Origin: Akkermansiaceae bacterium
Lineage (GTDB): Bacteria > Verrucomicrobiota > Verrucomicrobiia > Verrucomicrobiales > Akkermansiaceae
Direction of reading: 5' to 3'
NCBI GenBank assembly: GCA_905182405.1
Contig: CAJJBQ010000001.1
Coordinates: 1,860,001-1,924,000 of the forward strand
Length of the DNA stretch: 64,000 bases
Shown here: in pieces, positions 38,280 through 46,529 of the stretch
How positions within the stretch are numbered: the first letter of the stretch is position 1
Layout: each line of letters starts with the position of its first letter
Notes under the pieces: generated by a model
Told to the model about the DNA's origin: nothing
What the model saw: the letters and a program-made list of their open reading frames with translations, nothing else
The model's database searches: none
Position numbers and translations under genes: made by a program

Positions 38280-38381
38280 TCACCAACGTGTGGCAGTGGC
38301 ACGAGGACGTCCACCATAACGTGCATAGTAGAAGCGCCCGGGGTGGGTGGTATCAAAGTGATCCTCGGATGATTTGGACAT
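38280..38381 (-). CDS. Possible 33-residue Arg/Tyr-rich protein overlapping the L,D-transpeptidase gene end
   Basis: An ATG inside the last codons of the L,D-transpeptidase gene opens a 33-codon frame ending at a TGA. The product starts MSKSSEDHFDTTHPG and continues with FYYARYGGRPRATATRW, which is basic and aromatic. The overlap of 29 bases in another frame would suit translational coupling. I recall Tyr/Arg-rich small proteins in this phylum but no named family. It may be chance. Confidence 0.35.
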   Translation of the reverse strand: MSKSSEDHFDTTHPGRFYYARYGGRPRATATRW

Positions 38382-38910
38382 CCGCGCCAACACCAACACG
38401 ACGAAAGAGATCAATAACATGTTTCGATTTCATGCGAATACAGCCGTAAGACACTGGACGTCCAATGTTACGTTCTTCCGGAGTCCCATGAATGTATATG
38501 CAGCGGGCCATCGTGTTACGATTGTGCTGCTCTACTCCGCGGAGCCAAAGAATGCGTGTGACAATTGGGTCACGTCCGGGAGCATTAGGGCGAATTACTT
38601 CACCCGTGCGGCGTCTGCCCTTGAAGACAGCGCCTACAGGAGCGTTACCTCCAATTTTCTTAGCAACTTCCAATCTGCCGAGAGGGGTTCTATTCGTTCT
38701 GTTCCCGCTTCCGACACCGAACTTGGAAGTGGAGACCGGGTAGGCCTTCACGGGCTTACCGTCCTGCACCAAAAGTATTTTTTGGTCGCGAATACTCACC
38801 AGTATTTCGTTCCGCTCGCCGTAATTTGAACCGCTGCAAGAGACAGTGATCAGTACGAGGGGAGCTAAGAAAGCTAGAAGGATTAAGCGGGATGAAGGCA
38901 CGGCATTCAA
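38353..38910 (-). CDS. L,D-transpeptidase (YkuD family) lipoprotein
   Basis: The 185-residue product starts with a lipoprotein signal ending in LITVSC (lipobox Cys near 25). The YkuD domain follows, with the catalytic motif HGTPEERNIGRPVSYGCIRM (about 141-160) containing the His and Cys. Such enzymes form 3-3 cross-links in peptidoglycan or attach lipoproteins to it. The start is TTG at 38910 or GTG at 38901. It lies eight bases downstream of the glycosyltransferase gene, so both may be co-transcribed and act on the envelope. Confidence 0.9.
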   Translation of the reverse strand: MNAVPSSRLILLAFLAPLVLITVSCSGSNYGERNEILVSIRDQKILLVQDGKPVKAYPVSTSKFGVGSGNRTNRTPLGRLEVAKKIGGNAPVGAVFKGRRRTGEVIRPNAPGRDPIVTRILWLRGVEQHNRNTMARCIYIHGTPEERNIGRPVSYGCIRMKSKHVIDLFRRVGVGADVQIIRGSL

Positions 38911-38918
38911 ATCGAATA

Positions 38919-40421
38919 TTAACGGCGCGATAGGAACGCGGGGACAAACTGATCAAAGCTAACCATTTGTTTCAGCGAAGAGACTGAAGTGTAGAAAAAC
39001 CCGACAGGGAAAGGAAGAAGCAAGATTGCTGAAGGCCAGTTTCCGCCAGATGCGGCGTCGAGCACGACATAGGCGAAGAACATTCCAAACATCAGTTCGA
39101 AAACAGGAGTGAGGCTCTTGAGCGCCTTGTAGCGACTCTTACGAATTTGAACCTTTTGCTGTCCTTCAATTCCGTATTTCGGAGTGCGGACAAATCCGGT
39201 CTCATGACCGACGATGGCTTCGAGGACGGCTTTGGCGTTGTTGACTGCCATGCCGATTCCAAGGGCAAGAAGAAGGGGGAGATAGAGAATCTCTTTCAGC
39301 CATGTCTTAGGGTGGAGAGCTCTCTGCGCAACGGTGTAGAAAATAACGACCGAGCAGGATGCGAAGAAGAAGATCGGAAGGTCGATCATGACGCGTTCCC
39401 AGAAGTCTAGTTGAGGCCCCCAGGTATTCTTCGGAAAGATAAGGAAGCAGAGCGCGATCAGGAGGAGGTAAGCAAAGTTCGAGGTGAGGTGAGCGGTCGC
39501 TTCCAGCTTAATGCTGAGCGAGTATTTGCTTTTCCAGATTGATCCAAGGCACTTCTTGCAGCACTGAATTGATCCTTTGGTCCAGCGATGCTGTTGATTT
39601 TTAAATCCGGCCATGTCGACAGGAAGTTCAGCGGGCGTCTCAACTTCTCGAAGGAAGATGAACTTCCATCCCTTGAGCTGGGCACGGTAGCTCAGATCCA
39701 TGTCTTCCGTCAAGGTGTCGTGCTCCCAGCCGCCGGCATCTTCGATTGCTGATTTGCGCCAGATTCCACCGGTGCCATTGAAGGTGAAGAAACGGCCAGA
39801 TCGATTACGAGCGGTCTGCTCGATCTCTAGGTGTCCGTCGAGGAAGAGGGCCTGGATGCGGGTGAGCGCGTTGTAGTTCCGGTTCAGGTGACCCCAACGA
39901 GTCTGCACGAGGGCAATCTTGTCGTTGGTGAAATGATGCATCGTCTTTTGAAGAAGATCGGGATTAGGGACGAAGTCGGCGTCGAGAATCAAGATGTATT
40001 CACCCTTGGATGAACTCATTCCGTTTTCGAGGGCACCCGCTTTATAGCCCGTCCGGTCAGTGCGGTGGATACACTCTGCGTCAAATCCTTGCTGACGAAG
40101 GCGCTCCGCTCCAGCCATCGAAATCTCGACGGTTTCGTCCGTTGAATCGTCGAGAATCTGAATCTGGAGCTTGTCCTGAGGATAGTCGAGTGCGGCTACA
40201 GCATCGAGCAAGCGGTCGACAACATGCATCTCGTTAAAGACGGGAAGTTGAACGGTAACAAGAGGCAGCTCTTCAAATTCCTCCTCCGGCACTGGAATAT
40301 TATTCCGATACTTGAAGTATAGGAAGAGAGTTGTGAGACGGTGGAAACCATACCCAGCAAGTCCAAGAAGGACGAGGGTGTAGAGGCTAAAGTAAACCCA
40401 AGAGGCGGTATCGCTTGTCAT
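38919..40421 (-). CDS. Membrane glycosyltransferase family 2, cellulose/mannan synthase-like
   Basis: I chose the ATG at 40421, giving 500 residues; a TTG at 40448 adds nine. One N-terminal helix (about 5-27) precedes the GT-A domain with DDSTDET (about 92-98), ILDADFVPNPDLL with the DxD motif (about 146), TEDMD (about 243) and QQHRWTKGSIQ (QxxRW, about 278). Four more helices follow. The order matches processive beta-glycan synthases of the CslA/BcsA type. The sugar and product are unknown. No BcsB or PilZ partner is encoded here. Confidence 0.88.
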   Translation of the reverse strand: MTSDTASWVYFSLYTLVLLGLAGYGFHRLTTLFLYFKYRNNIPVPEEEFEELPLVTVQLPVFNEMHVVDRLLDAVAALDYPQDKLQIQILDDSTDETVEISMAGAERLRQQGFDAECIHRTDRTGYKAGALENGMSSSKGEYILILDADFVPNPDLLQKTMHHFTNDKIALVQTRWGHLNRNYNALTRIQALFLDGHLEIEQTARNRSGRFFTFNGTGGIWRKSAIEDAGGWEHDTLTEDMDLSYRAQLKGWKFIFLREVETPAELPVDMAGFKNQQHRWTKGSIQCCKKCLGSIWKSKYSLSIKLEATAHLTSNFAYLLLIALCFLIFPKNTWGPQLDFWERVMIDLPIFFFASCSVVIFYTVAQRALHPKTWLKEILYLPLLLALGIGMAVNNAKAVLEAIVGHETGFVRTPKYGIEGQQKVQIRKSRYKALKSLTPVFELMFGMFFAYVVLDAASGGNWPSAILLLPFPVGFFYTSVSSLKQMVSFDQFVPAFLSRR

Positions 40422-40618
40422 ACTAAATAGTGGTCTGGCAGGATGCAAAGGTCACGAAATGTGAACAACGAGCGATTAAGGTGCCAGCATTGAGAGTGCA
40501 AGTCAAGATTAGGGTGCCCAAACTATAAAGGAAATCTTAAGTATAGGCCATCATTGAATTTCAATATTTTTAACATTGCAAACTGGACATGGTAGACGGA
40601 CTTCGGTTCATTCGCAGG

Positions 40619-41467
40619 ATGAAAGTCGATCTTATTGGAAAATACCGTGCGCAGTGGGGCGAGGGACCTATTTGGTGGGAAGGACGTCTCGTCTACGTTG
40701 ATATTGAGGAGCATCGCGTGATTTCAGTGAATCCCGATAGTGGAGAAGAAGAGGTTTTCAACGTAGGTGAGAGGGTAGGAGCGGTCGTTCCGCGGCAAAA
40801 GGGAGGCTTTGTGATTGCCGGTGATAGTGGATTTCACTTCCTGGATCCAAGATCGGGGAAGACGACCGCCATCTCCGATCCTGAACCGGAAAAGAAGAAT
40901 AATCGTTTTAATGACGGGAAATGCTCTCCCGATGGTCACTTTTTCGCGGGAACGATTAGCTTGGTTAAAAAGGAGGGTGATGCTGATCTCTATCGTCTTT
41001 CTCCCAATCTTGAAGTGAGCAAGTCCTTTGGGCCCGTCACGAACTCGAATGGCATCGTTTGGTCAAAGGACGGAGCTTCGCTCTACTACATCGACACTCC
41101 CCGTAAATCTGTGCTGCGTTTTAATTATGCAAATGGTGAGCTTAAAAATCCTGAAGAAGTCGTTTCAACGAAGGACCTGAAATCATCACCGGATGGGATG
41201 GCGATCGATGAGGATGGCAATCTCTGGGTCGCCTTTTGCCATGGCGCGCGTGTGATCTGCTATGATCCTACGTCAGGTACGAAGGTTCAACAGATTGATC
41301 TGCCCTGTTTGGAAACCACCGCAGTTGCGTTTGGCGGTGTCGGCCTGGACGAACTTTATGTGACGACTGGAATTCACAAGAGTGAGATCGAGGAGGATGC
41401 CGGAAGGTTATTTCGGATTTCGGGTTTGGGTGTCAAGGGGCTACCGGCGCATGCTTTTGCAGGTTAG
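40619..41467 (+). CDS. SMP-30/gluconolactonase/LRE family protein
   Basis: From the ATG at 40619 the product has 282 residues; an ATG at 40589 would add ten. The six-bladed propeller family is shown by GEGPIWWEGRLVYVDI (metal-binding Glu), RFNDGKCSPDGHFFAGT, SNGIVWSKDG and SSPDGMAIDEDGNLWVAF with the catalytic Asp. Members hydrolyse sugar lactones such as gluconolactone, using a divalent metal. There is no signal peptide, so it is cytoplasmic. It stands alone between the envelope genes and smc. Confidence 0.85.
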   Translation: MKVDLIGKYRAQWGEGPIWWEGRLVYVDIEEHRVISVNPDSGEEEVFNVGERVGAVVPRQKGGFVIAGDSGFHFLDPRSGKTTAISDPEPEKKNNRFNDGKCSPDGHFFAGTISLVKKEGDADLYRLSPNLEVSKSFGPVTNSNGIVWSKDGASLYYIDTPRKSVLRFNYANGELKNPEEVVSTKDLKSSPDGMAIDEDGNLWVAFCHGARVICYDPTSGTKVQQIDLPCLETTAVAFGGVGLDELYVTTGIHKSEIEEDAGRLFRISGLGVKGLPAHAFAG

Positions 41468-41639
41468 TTTGCTTTGCTAAAACGACCTAAGGCACAATAT
41501 GTTGTATTGTTTTTGTGTAAGGGCACTAAATAAGGTGTTTATTCCTCTGTTCACTTGAGAGGAGGGCATCCGGGTTCTAGTGTGGAGCAGTTGGGAGTGA
41601 AGCGCGTTTCATTCCACTCACTCACTGCTTTTCAAGAAC

Positions 41640-44600
41640 ATGTATTTAAAATCCCTTCACATCCATGGCTTTAAGTCTTTTGCCGATAAGACCCATCTTG
41701 AATTTGCCAAAGGAGTCACCGGTATCGTCGGGCCCAATGGTTGTGGTAAATCAAATGTTGTTGACGCAATCCGGTGGGTCTTGGGAGAAACTTCAGCCAA
41801 AGCGCTCCGAGGCGGAGAAATGGCGGATGTTATTTTTAATGGCGCGGAAAAAAGGAAGCCGCTTGGGATGGCAGAGGTCACGCTCACTTTGGCAGACTGC
41901 GAGAGCATTCTTAAAACCGACCATAATGAAGTTTCGGTTACGCGCCGGGTTTATCGCGACGGAAAGTCCGAGTACTTGATCAACGGCACACGTTGTCGGC
42001 TTCGTGACATCGGGGAACTCTTCATGGATACTGGTATCGGCCGTTCCTCCTACTCTATCATGGAGCAGGGGAAAATCGACATGCTTCTCTCGGCTAAGCC
42101 TGAGGATCGACGTCAGGTATTCGAGGAGGCTGCGGGAATTACCAAGTCAAAAAAGGAAAAGAAGGAGGCGCTTCGAAAGCTTGAGTATACCGAGGGCAAT
42201 CTTCTGCGTGTCTCCGATGTTTTGGCTGAGCAGGAACGCCGCATGAATTCCTTGAAGCGTCAGGTTTCCAAGGCACGTCGCTATCAGGCTCTCTCAAAGG
42301 ATGTTGGAATTCTCGATACTCACCTGAGTCATCGCGAATTCATTCAGCTGAGCGGTCAGCGTGAAGAGTTGACGGTCTCACTGACTTCGCTTGAGAGAGC
42401 GCGTGGCTCGATCGAGGCAAATATGCCGGAGCGCGAAACTGCGGTCGTGGAAGCCCGGAATTTGGCCCAAGCATTGGATGCCAAACTTTCCGGTCTGAGG
42501 CAAAGGCTCTCGGATAAGAAAAATTCGATTCAGGCTGCCGAGAACCGCAGGGCTTTCAATAACGAGCGGAAGGGGGAACTCACTGAGCGTCTTTCTAAGA
42601 ATGAAAATGAGATCAGTGAGACTGCGGATCGTTTGAACGAGCAGAAGGAATCCTTGGACAAGTCCCAGCTCGCTCTCGTCGAACTGGAAAAGAGAATTCT
42701 CGATCAGGAAACTCATTTCAAGGAGCGCAAGGAAGGTGCTTCCAAGTTGGTTCAAGAGCGTCAAATTTTAGAAGCTCAGCTGCGAAAAGCTCGTGCCGAG
42801 GCAAACGCAACTCATTCAATTATCGCGTCCTCGCAAGCGAAGATCGAAAGCGCCCTTTCTCAAATGGAAGGAAATCGCGAGCGCATGAAGCAGCTCGAAG
42901 AAGAGGCTGAGCGTCTTTCGAGTGAAAACAGTAAGGCCATCGCAGAGCGGGACGAAATTTCACTGCAGCTTGAAGAGCATCTGAAGCGCGTCCCTGATCT
43001 TGAAGCTGCCAAGGAGCGGACCGAACGCGAGTTTCAGGCTTGTCGTGGATCTCTCGATGCCGCACGAAAGGCTGCTTCCGAGCTTCATCGCGAACTCTCT
43101 AAAAAGGGGTCTCGTTTGGATGTTCTTCGACAACTCATCGCAAGCGGAGAAGGCTTGCGGAAGGGAACTCAGGCGGTGCTCAACGGACTTAATGATTCCG
43201 CTCTCATCAAACCAGGATTGGATGGAGTTCTTGGAGCCCACTTGAAAGTTCCTGACGAGTATGCTGCTGCACTCGAAGCCGCTTTGGGTCACCATCTTCA
43301 GGCTATTCTTGTGCGAGACGATGAACTAGCCAATGAGATCATTGACCGACTGACCGAGGGGAAGAAGGGAGAAGCCGCACTTCTCCCGGAGAGCTTCCTT
43401 CCTGCATCGTCCGGTAGTCAGGTTGAGGCGCTTCCCGAAGGCGCGAAGGCTTGGGCCTTAGATGTTGTTACGGTCGAGAGCAAGCTGATTGGCTTAATGG
43501 AGCATCTGCTTTGCAAAGTAATCATTGTTCCTAACCGAAGCGTGGCTGGTAAGCTTAGGACAAGCTATCCTGATCTCACTTTCGTCACCTCATGTGGAGA
43601 GATCCTTTCCTCTGAAGGGCTTCTTAAAGGAGGGTGCTCCGGAGGTCAGAAAGACTCTCTCTTGATGCGCCAAAATGAAGTTCTTTCTCTGGAAGCGGAA
43701 ACGCAAGAACTCGCAGCGGCAGAGAAGGAGGCGCAGGCTAAGATTCAGGAGCTCGAAGAGCGAGTGAAAGAGCTTCGTGAAGAAGTCGAATCAGCCAAGG
43801 ATTGCGTGCAGCGTCACAAAGTGGAGGAGTCGACCTTGAACGGACAGCTGTCACTGGCGAAGCGGGAGGCTGAAGGTTTTGCTACCAAGGTTGCCAACAA
43901 TCAGTGGGAACGTGAGGAGCTTAATGGCCGCGAAAAAACAGCATGCGATAGTCGTTCCGCGATGGAGAACGAACTTGCACGTGCGCGGGAGCGATTGACT
44001 GCTCTCGAGGACGATGGTCGCAATCTTCAGAAGCACGTCGAGGAGGTGATGGATCGCGAAAGGGCATCACAAGAGCAGTTTAATGAAGCCCGCACCGCTC
44101 TGGCGGTCGAAAAGCAGGCTCGTGATTCAGCGGCCCGTGAGCAGCACCCCATGACGTCTCGTATTAATGAACTCACCGAGCTCAACCATCGACGGCAAAA
44201 TGAGATCAAGTCTTCTCGTGATCGCATTGTGCAAGGTGATGAGGAGAATGAATCATTGGAAAATGAAATGGGCGGCTACCGCGAGGATGTCGAATCAGTT
44301 TCTGCTGAGTTGAGCCAGGCCGATGGGTCTCGTGCCAATCTCAAACAACTGATTGATGAATCGGAGTCTCAACTCACGGAGATCCGACAGAAGCAATCAC
44401 GAGTTTCGAATCAGATTGGTAAAGAGGAGGTTTCAGCCACCAAGCTCGACCTTCGCCTGGAGAATCTCGAAAATTCGGTGCTCGAACGCCATCAGATCGA
44501 AATCAAATCCTTCAATCCTGACTTTCATGTTCTCATGTCGTGCATTGCTGACCGCAAGCAGGTTGAGAAACGAGGTCGGAGCGCGGTGGTTCCCGATGAT

Positions 44601-45425
44601 GAAGGAGGAGAGAACGTTGAAAACGAGCAAGAGGAGCAACTTGTCGTCCTTGAAGCTGGAAAGGACGTTCTCCCTGCGGAGATCACCGAAGAAGGTCCTG
44701 ACTGGAAGTTTGTCGAAGCGATTGTCGCGGACCTCAAGCGTCGTCTTGATTCGATGGGTCCCGTGAACCTTGATGCCATTGAAGAATACGATGAACTCGA
44801 AGAGCGTCATACATTCACTAAAAATCAGCACGACGACCTCGTTAATTCGAAGGCTCAGCTTCTTGAAATTATCGATCGAATCAACACTGAGTCCGAACGT
44901 CTCTTTGCTGAGACCTTCAACGCAGTGGCGATCAACTTTAAGTTGATGTTCAAGCGTCTCTTCGGAGATAAAGCGACGGCCGATCTGATTCTGCAAGACG
45001 TCAATAACCCACTTGAGTGCGGCATCGAAGTGATCGCCAAGCCTCCCGGAAAAAAGCTTCAATCCATCTCCCTCATGTCAGGTGGAGAGCGCTCTATGAC
45101 TGCCGTTGCCTTGCTCTTTTCCATCTACATGGTGAAGCCAAGTCCCTTCTGTGTGCTTGACGAGCTTGATGCGCCGCTTGATGAATCAAATATTGGGCGC
45201 TTTCTGAATGTGCTCGATGCCTTCATCGATCAGAGTCAGTTCATCATCGTGACGCACTCCAAACGCACCATGGAACGCGCCGACGTGATGTATGGCGTGA
45301 CGATGGAAGAATTTGGAGTTTCCAAGCCTGTTGGTATGCGCCTCACTTCAGAGGCGGAATCGCTCAAAGGGAAGGATCATCTTAAGTCGGCAGCGGAGAA
45401 AGCCGCGCTTAAGCTGAATTCTTAG
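41640..45425 (+). CDS. smc: Chromosome segregation protein SMC
   Basis: The 1261-residue product is full length, slightly longer than the 1190 residues usual in Bacillus. It has Walker A GPNGCGKS (31-38), a long coiled coil (about 165-500), a hinge (about 520-670), a second coiled coil (about 680-990), and the C-terminal ABC signature LMSGGERS (about 1145) with Walker B CVLDELDAPLDESN. An acidic Glu-rich insert lies near 985-1020. SMC organises and segregates the chromosome with ScpA and ScpB, which are not in the window. Confidence 0.96.
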   Translation: MYLKSLHIHGFKSFADKTHLEFAKGVTGIVGPNGCGKSNVVDAIRWVLGETSAKALRGGEMADVIFNGAEKRKPLGMAEVTLTLADCESILKTDHNEVSVTRRVYRDGKSEYLINGTRCRLRDIGELFMDTGIGRSSYSIMEQGKIDMLLSAKPEDRRQVFEEAAGITKSKKEKKEALRKLEYTEGNLLRVSDVLAEQERRMNSLKRQVSKARRYQALSKDVGILDTHLSHREFIQLSGQREELTVSLTSLERARGSIEANMPERETAVVEARNLAQALDAKLSGLRQRLSDKKNSIQAAENRRAFNNERKGELTERLSKNENEISETADRLNEQKESLDKSQLALVELEKRILDQETHFKERKEGASKLVQERQILEAQLRKARAEANATHSIIASSQAKIESALSQMEGNRERMKQLEEEAERLSSENSKAIAERDEISLQLEEHLKRVPDLEAAKERTEREFQACRGSLDAARKAASELHRELSKKGSRLDVLRQLIASGEGLRKGTQAVLNGLNDSALIKPGLDGVLGAHLKVPDEYAAALEAALGHHLQAILVRDDELANEIIDRLTEGKKGEAALLPESFLPASSGSQVEALPEGAKAWALDVVTVESKLIGLMEHLLCKVIIVPNRSVAGKLRTSYPDLTFVTSCGEILSSEGLLKGGCSGGQKDSLLMRQNEVLSLEAETQELAAAEKEAQAKIQELEERVKELREEVESAKDCVQRHKVEESTLNGQLSLAKREAEGFATKVANNQWEREELNGREKTACDSRSAMENELARARERLTALEDDGRNLQKHVEEVMDRERASQEQFNEARTALAVEKQARDSAAREQHPMTSRINELTELNHRRQNEIKSSRDRIVQGDEENESLENEMGGYREDVESVSAELSQADGSRANLKQLIDESESQLTEIRQKQSRVSNQIGKEEVSATKLDLRLENLENSVLERHQIEIKSFNPDFHVLMSCIADRKQVEKRGRSAVVPDDEGGENVENEQEEQLVVLEAGKDVLPAEITEEGPDWKFVEAIVADLKRRLDSMGPVNLDAIEEYDELEERHTFTKNQHDDLVNSKAQLLEIIDRINTESERLFAETFNAVAINFKLMFKRLFGDKATADLILQDVNNPLECGIEVIAKPPGKKLQSISLMSGGERSMTAVALLFSIYMVKPSPFCVLDELDAPLDESNIGRFLNVLDAFIDQSQFIIVTHSKRTMERADVMYGVTMEEFGVSKPVGMRLTSEAESLKGKDHLKSAAEKAALKLNS

Positions 45426-45452
45426 ATCCTAAGAGATTACTGCGACTTAGTA

Positions 45453-46043
45453 TTAGTTAGGAGAGCGGCCGTTGTAGATGGCTCCGCCTGATTCTTTGTA
45501 GGTCTTGAGGACGTTGGCAGCGGCATCGCGCATGAGGTCGTTTTGGACGGTGATTCCCCGGGTTTCGAGTTGGGCGACCCAGTCGGTGGGCTTTGACCCT
45601 TCATCGAAGCCGATGGCGTTGGCGTCCTCTTCACGAGCTCCGCAGATGAGGCTGCGGACTCCGGACCAAGGGACTGCTCCGAGGCACATCGCGCAGGGGG
45701 CGACGCTGGTAACGAGCTGGGTTCCGCTGTTTCCGAGGCTCCCCAAGTCGTGAGTTAGCAGGCTTCGTTGAGCCATGGAAACGGCGACCATTTCGGCGTG
45801 GGCGATGGACGCATGGGAGGCGACGACGATGTTGACCCCGGGGGCGATGAGGGTGCCTGATTCCAGATCAAAAACGGCAGCGCTAAAGGGTCCACCGGTT
45901 TGATGTTTTATATTGAGGGAGGCGAGGCGGAGGACCAATCCCATGCGGTCCTCTGGGGTTGCGAAGATGTGATCCGCGGCTGGAAGTTCTGATTCCAGCC
46001 AATGGGGAAGCTGGAGGGTGACGGCGGAAAAGCGTGGATTCAT
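45453..46043 (-). CDS. Nucleoside/guanine deaminase-like zinc enzyme (CDA superfamily)
   Basis: The 196-residue product has the zinc motifs HAEMVAVSMAQ (about 89-99) and APCAMCLGAVPWSGV (about 125-139), giving His, two Cys and the catalytic Glu. The order and the PCAMCLGA wording suit the guanine deaminase/TadA branch, but an N-terminal extension of about 35 residues is unusual for TadA. It starts four bases inside the adenosine deaminase remnant (ATGA overlap), suggesting the two genes were once a coupled purine-salvage pair. Confidence 0.82.
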   Translation of the reverse strand: MNPRFSAVTLQLPHWLESELPAADHIFATPEDRMGLVLRLASLNIKHQTGGPFSAAVFDLESGTLIAPGVNIVVASHASIAHAEMVAVSMAQRSLLTHDLGSLGNSGTQLVTSVAPCAMCLGAVPWSGVRSLICGAREEDANAIGFDEGSKPTDWVAQLETRGITVQNDLMRDAAANVLKTYKESGGAIYNGRSPN

Positions 46044-46420
46044 GACGAGTGCGGCTGGGTAAATTCCCCGGAGAAGACAAGGGCATTGAGTTCGGCGAAG
46101 AGGATGGCAACGGTAGAGAGGATGGAGCGGTAGATGAGATCGACGCGATCGTGGTAGGAGGCAAAGCTATCCTTTACGGCATTTACAGTTATCTTTTCGA
46201 TATCGGCGAGTGAGAGGTCGAAGAGCTCAGTGGCGAGGGCGAGTTCCTGTGATATTTCGGTCTCACTCATGAGGCTGCCATCGGTGTTGAGGAAGACTTG
46301 GAATCCTGCTTTATAAAAAGTAGGAAAAGTGTGCTTTTACGCGAGTTACGAGAAGATGAGATCGAAGAGGGTCTGCTCGAGTGTCCGGTGGGATTGCCGA
46401 TTGGATGAAACGCGCCTGCG
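46040..46420 (-). pseudogene. Decayed 3' part of an adenosine deaminase gene
   Basis: A frame reading FPTFYKAGFQVFLNTDGSLM, then SETEISQELALATELFDLS and NAVKDSF, matches the C-terminal part of adenosine deaminase (HPFxxLYxAGFxVTLNTD, LMSxTxLSxE, NAVxxSF). Upstream in the same frame are two TAA codons (46346-46348 and 46337-46339), and before them a possible relic of the CPSSN motif near 46402-46413. The remainder of the gene is absent. The longest intact frame encodes 76 residues and could still be translated from the ATG at 46270. Confidence 0.65.
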
Positions 46421-46529
46421 GAGATCGCGATCAGTATCCCGGCGCAGTTTTTGGAGCGGAGGGATTTGTGGCTTTGTTGCTGAATTTTCGTTTTAGTCTT
46501 TCGAGGAAGGAGAGATTTTGTGAGGAAGA

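Noticed and set aside
41610..41640. Hairpin GGAGTGAA/TTCATTCC upstream of smc as a regulatory RNA
   Set aside because: Only eight pairs with a G-U and no other sign of function; likely chance.
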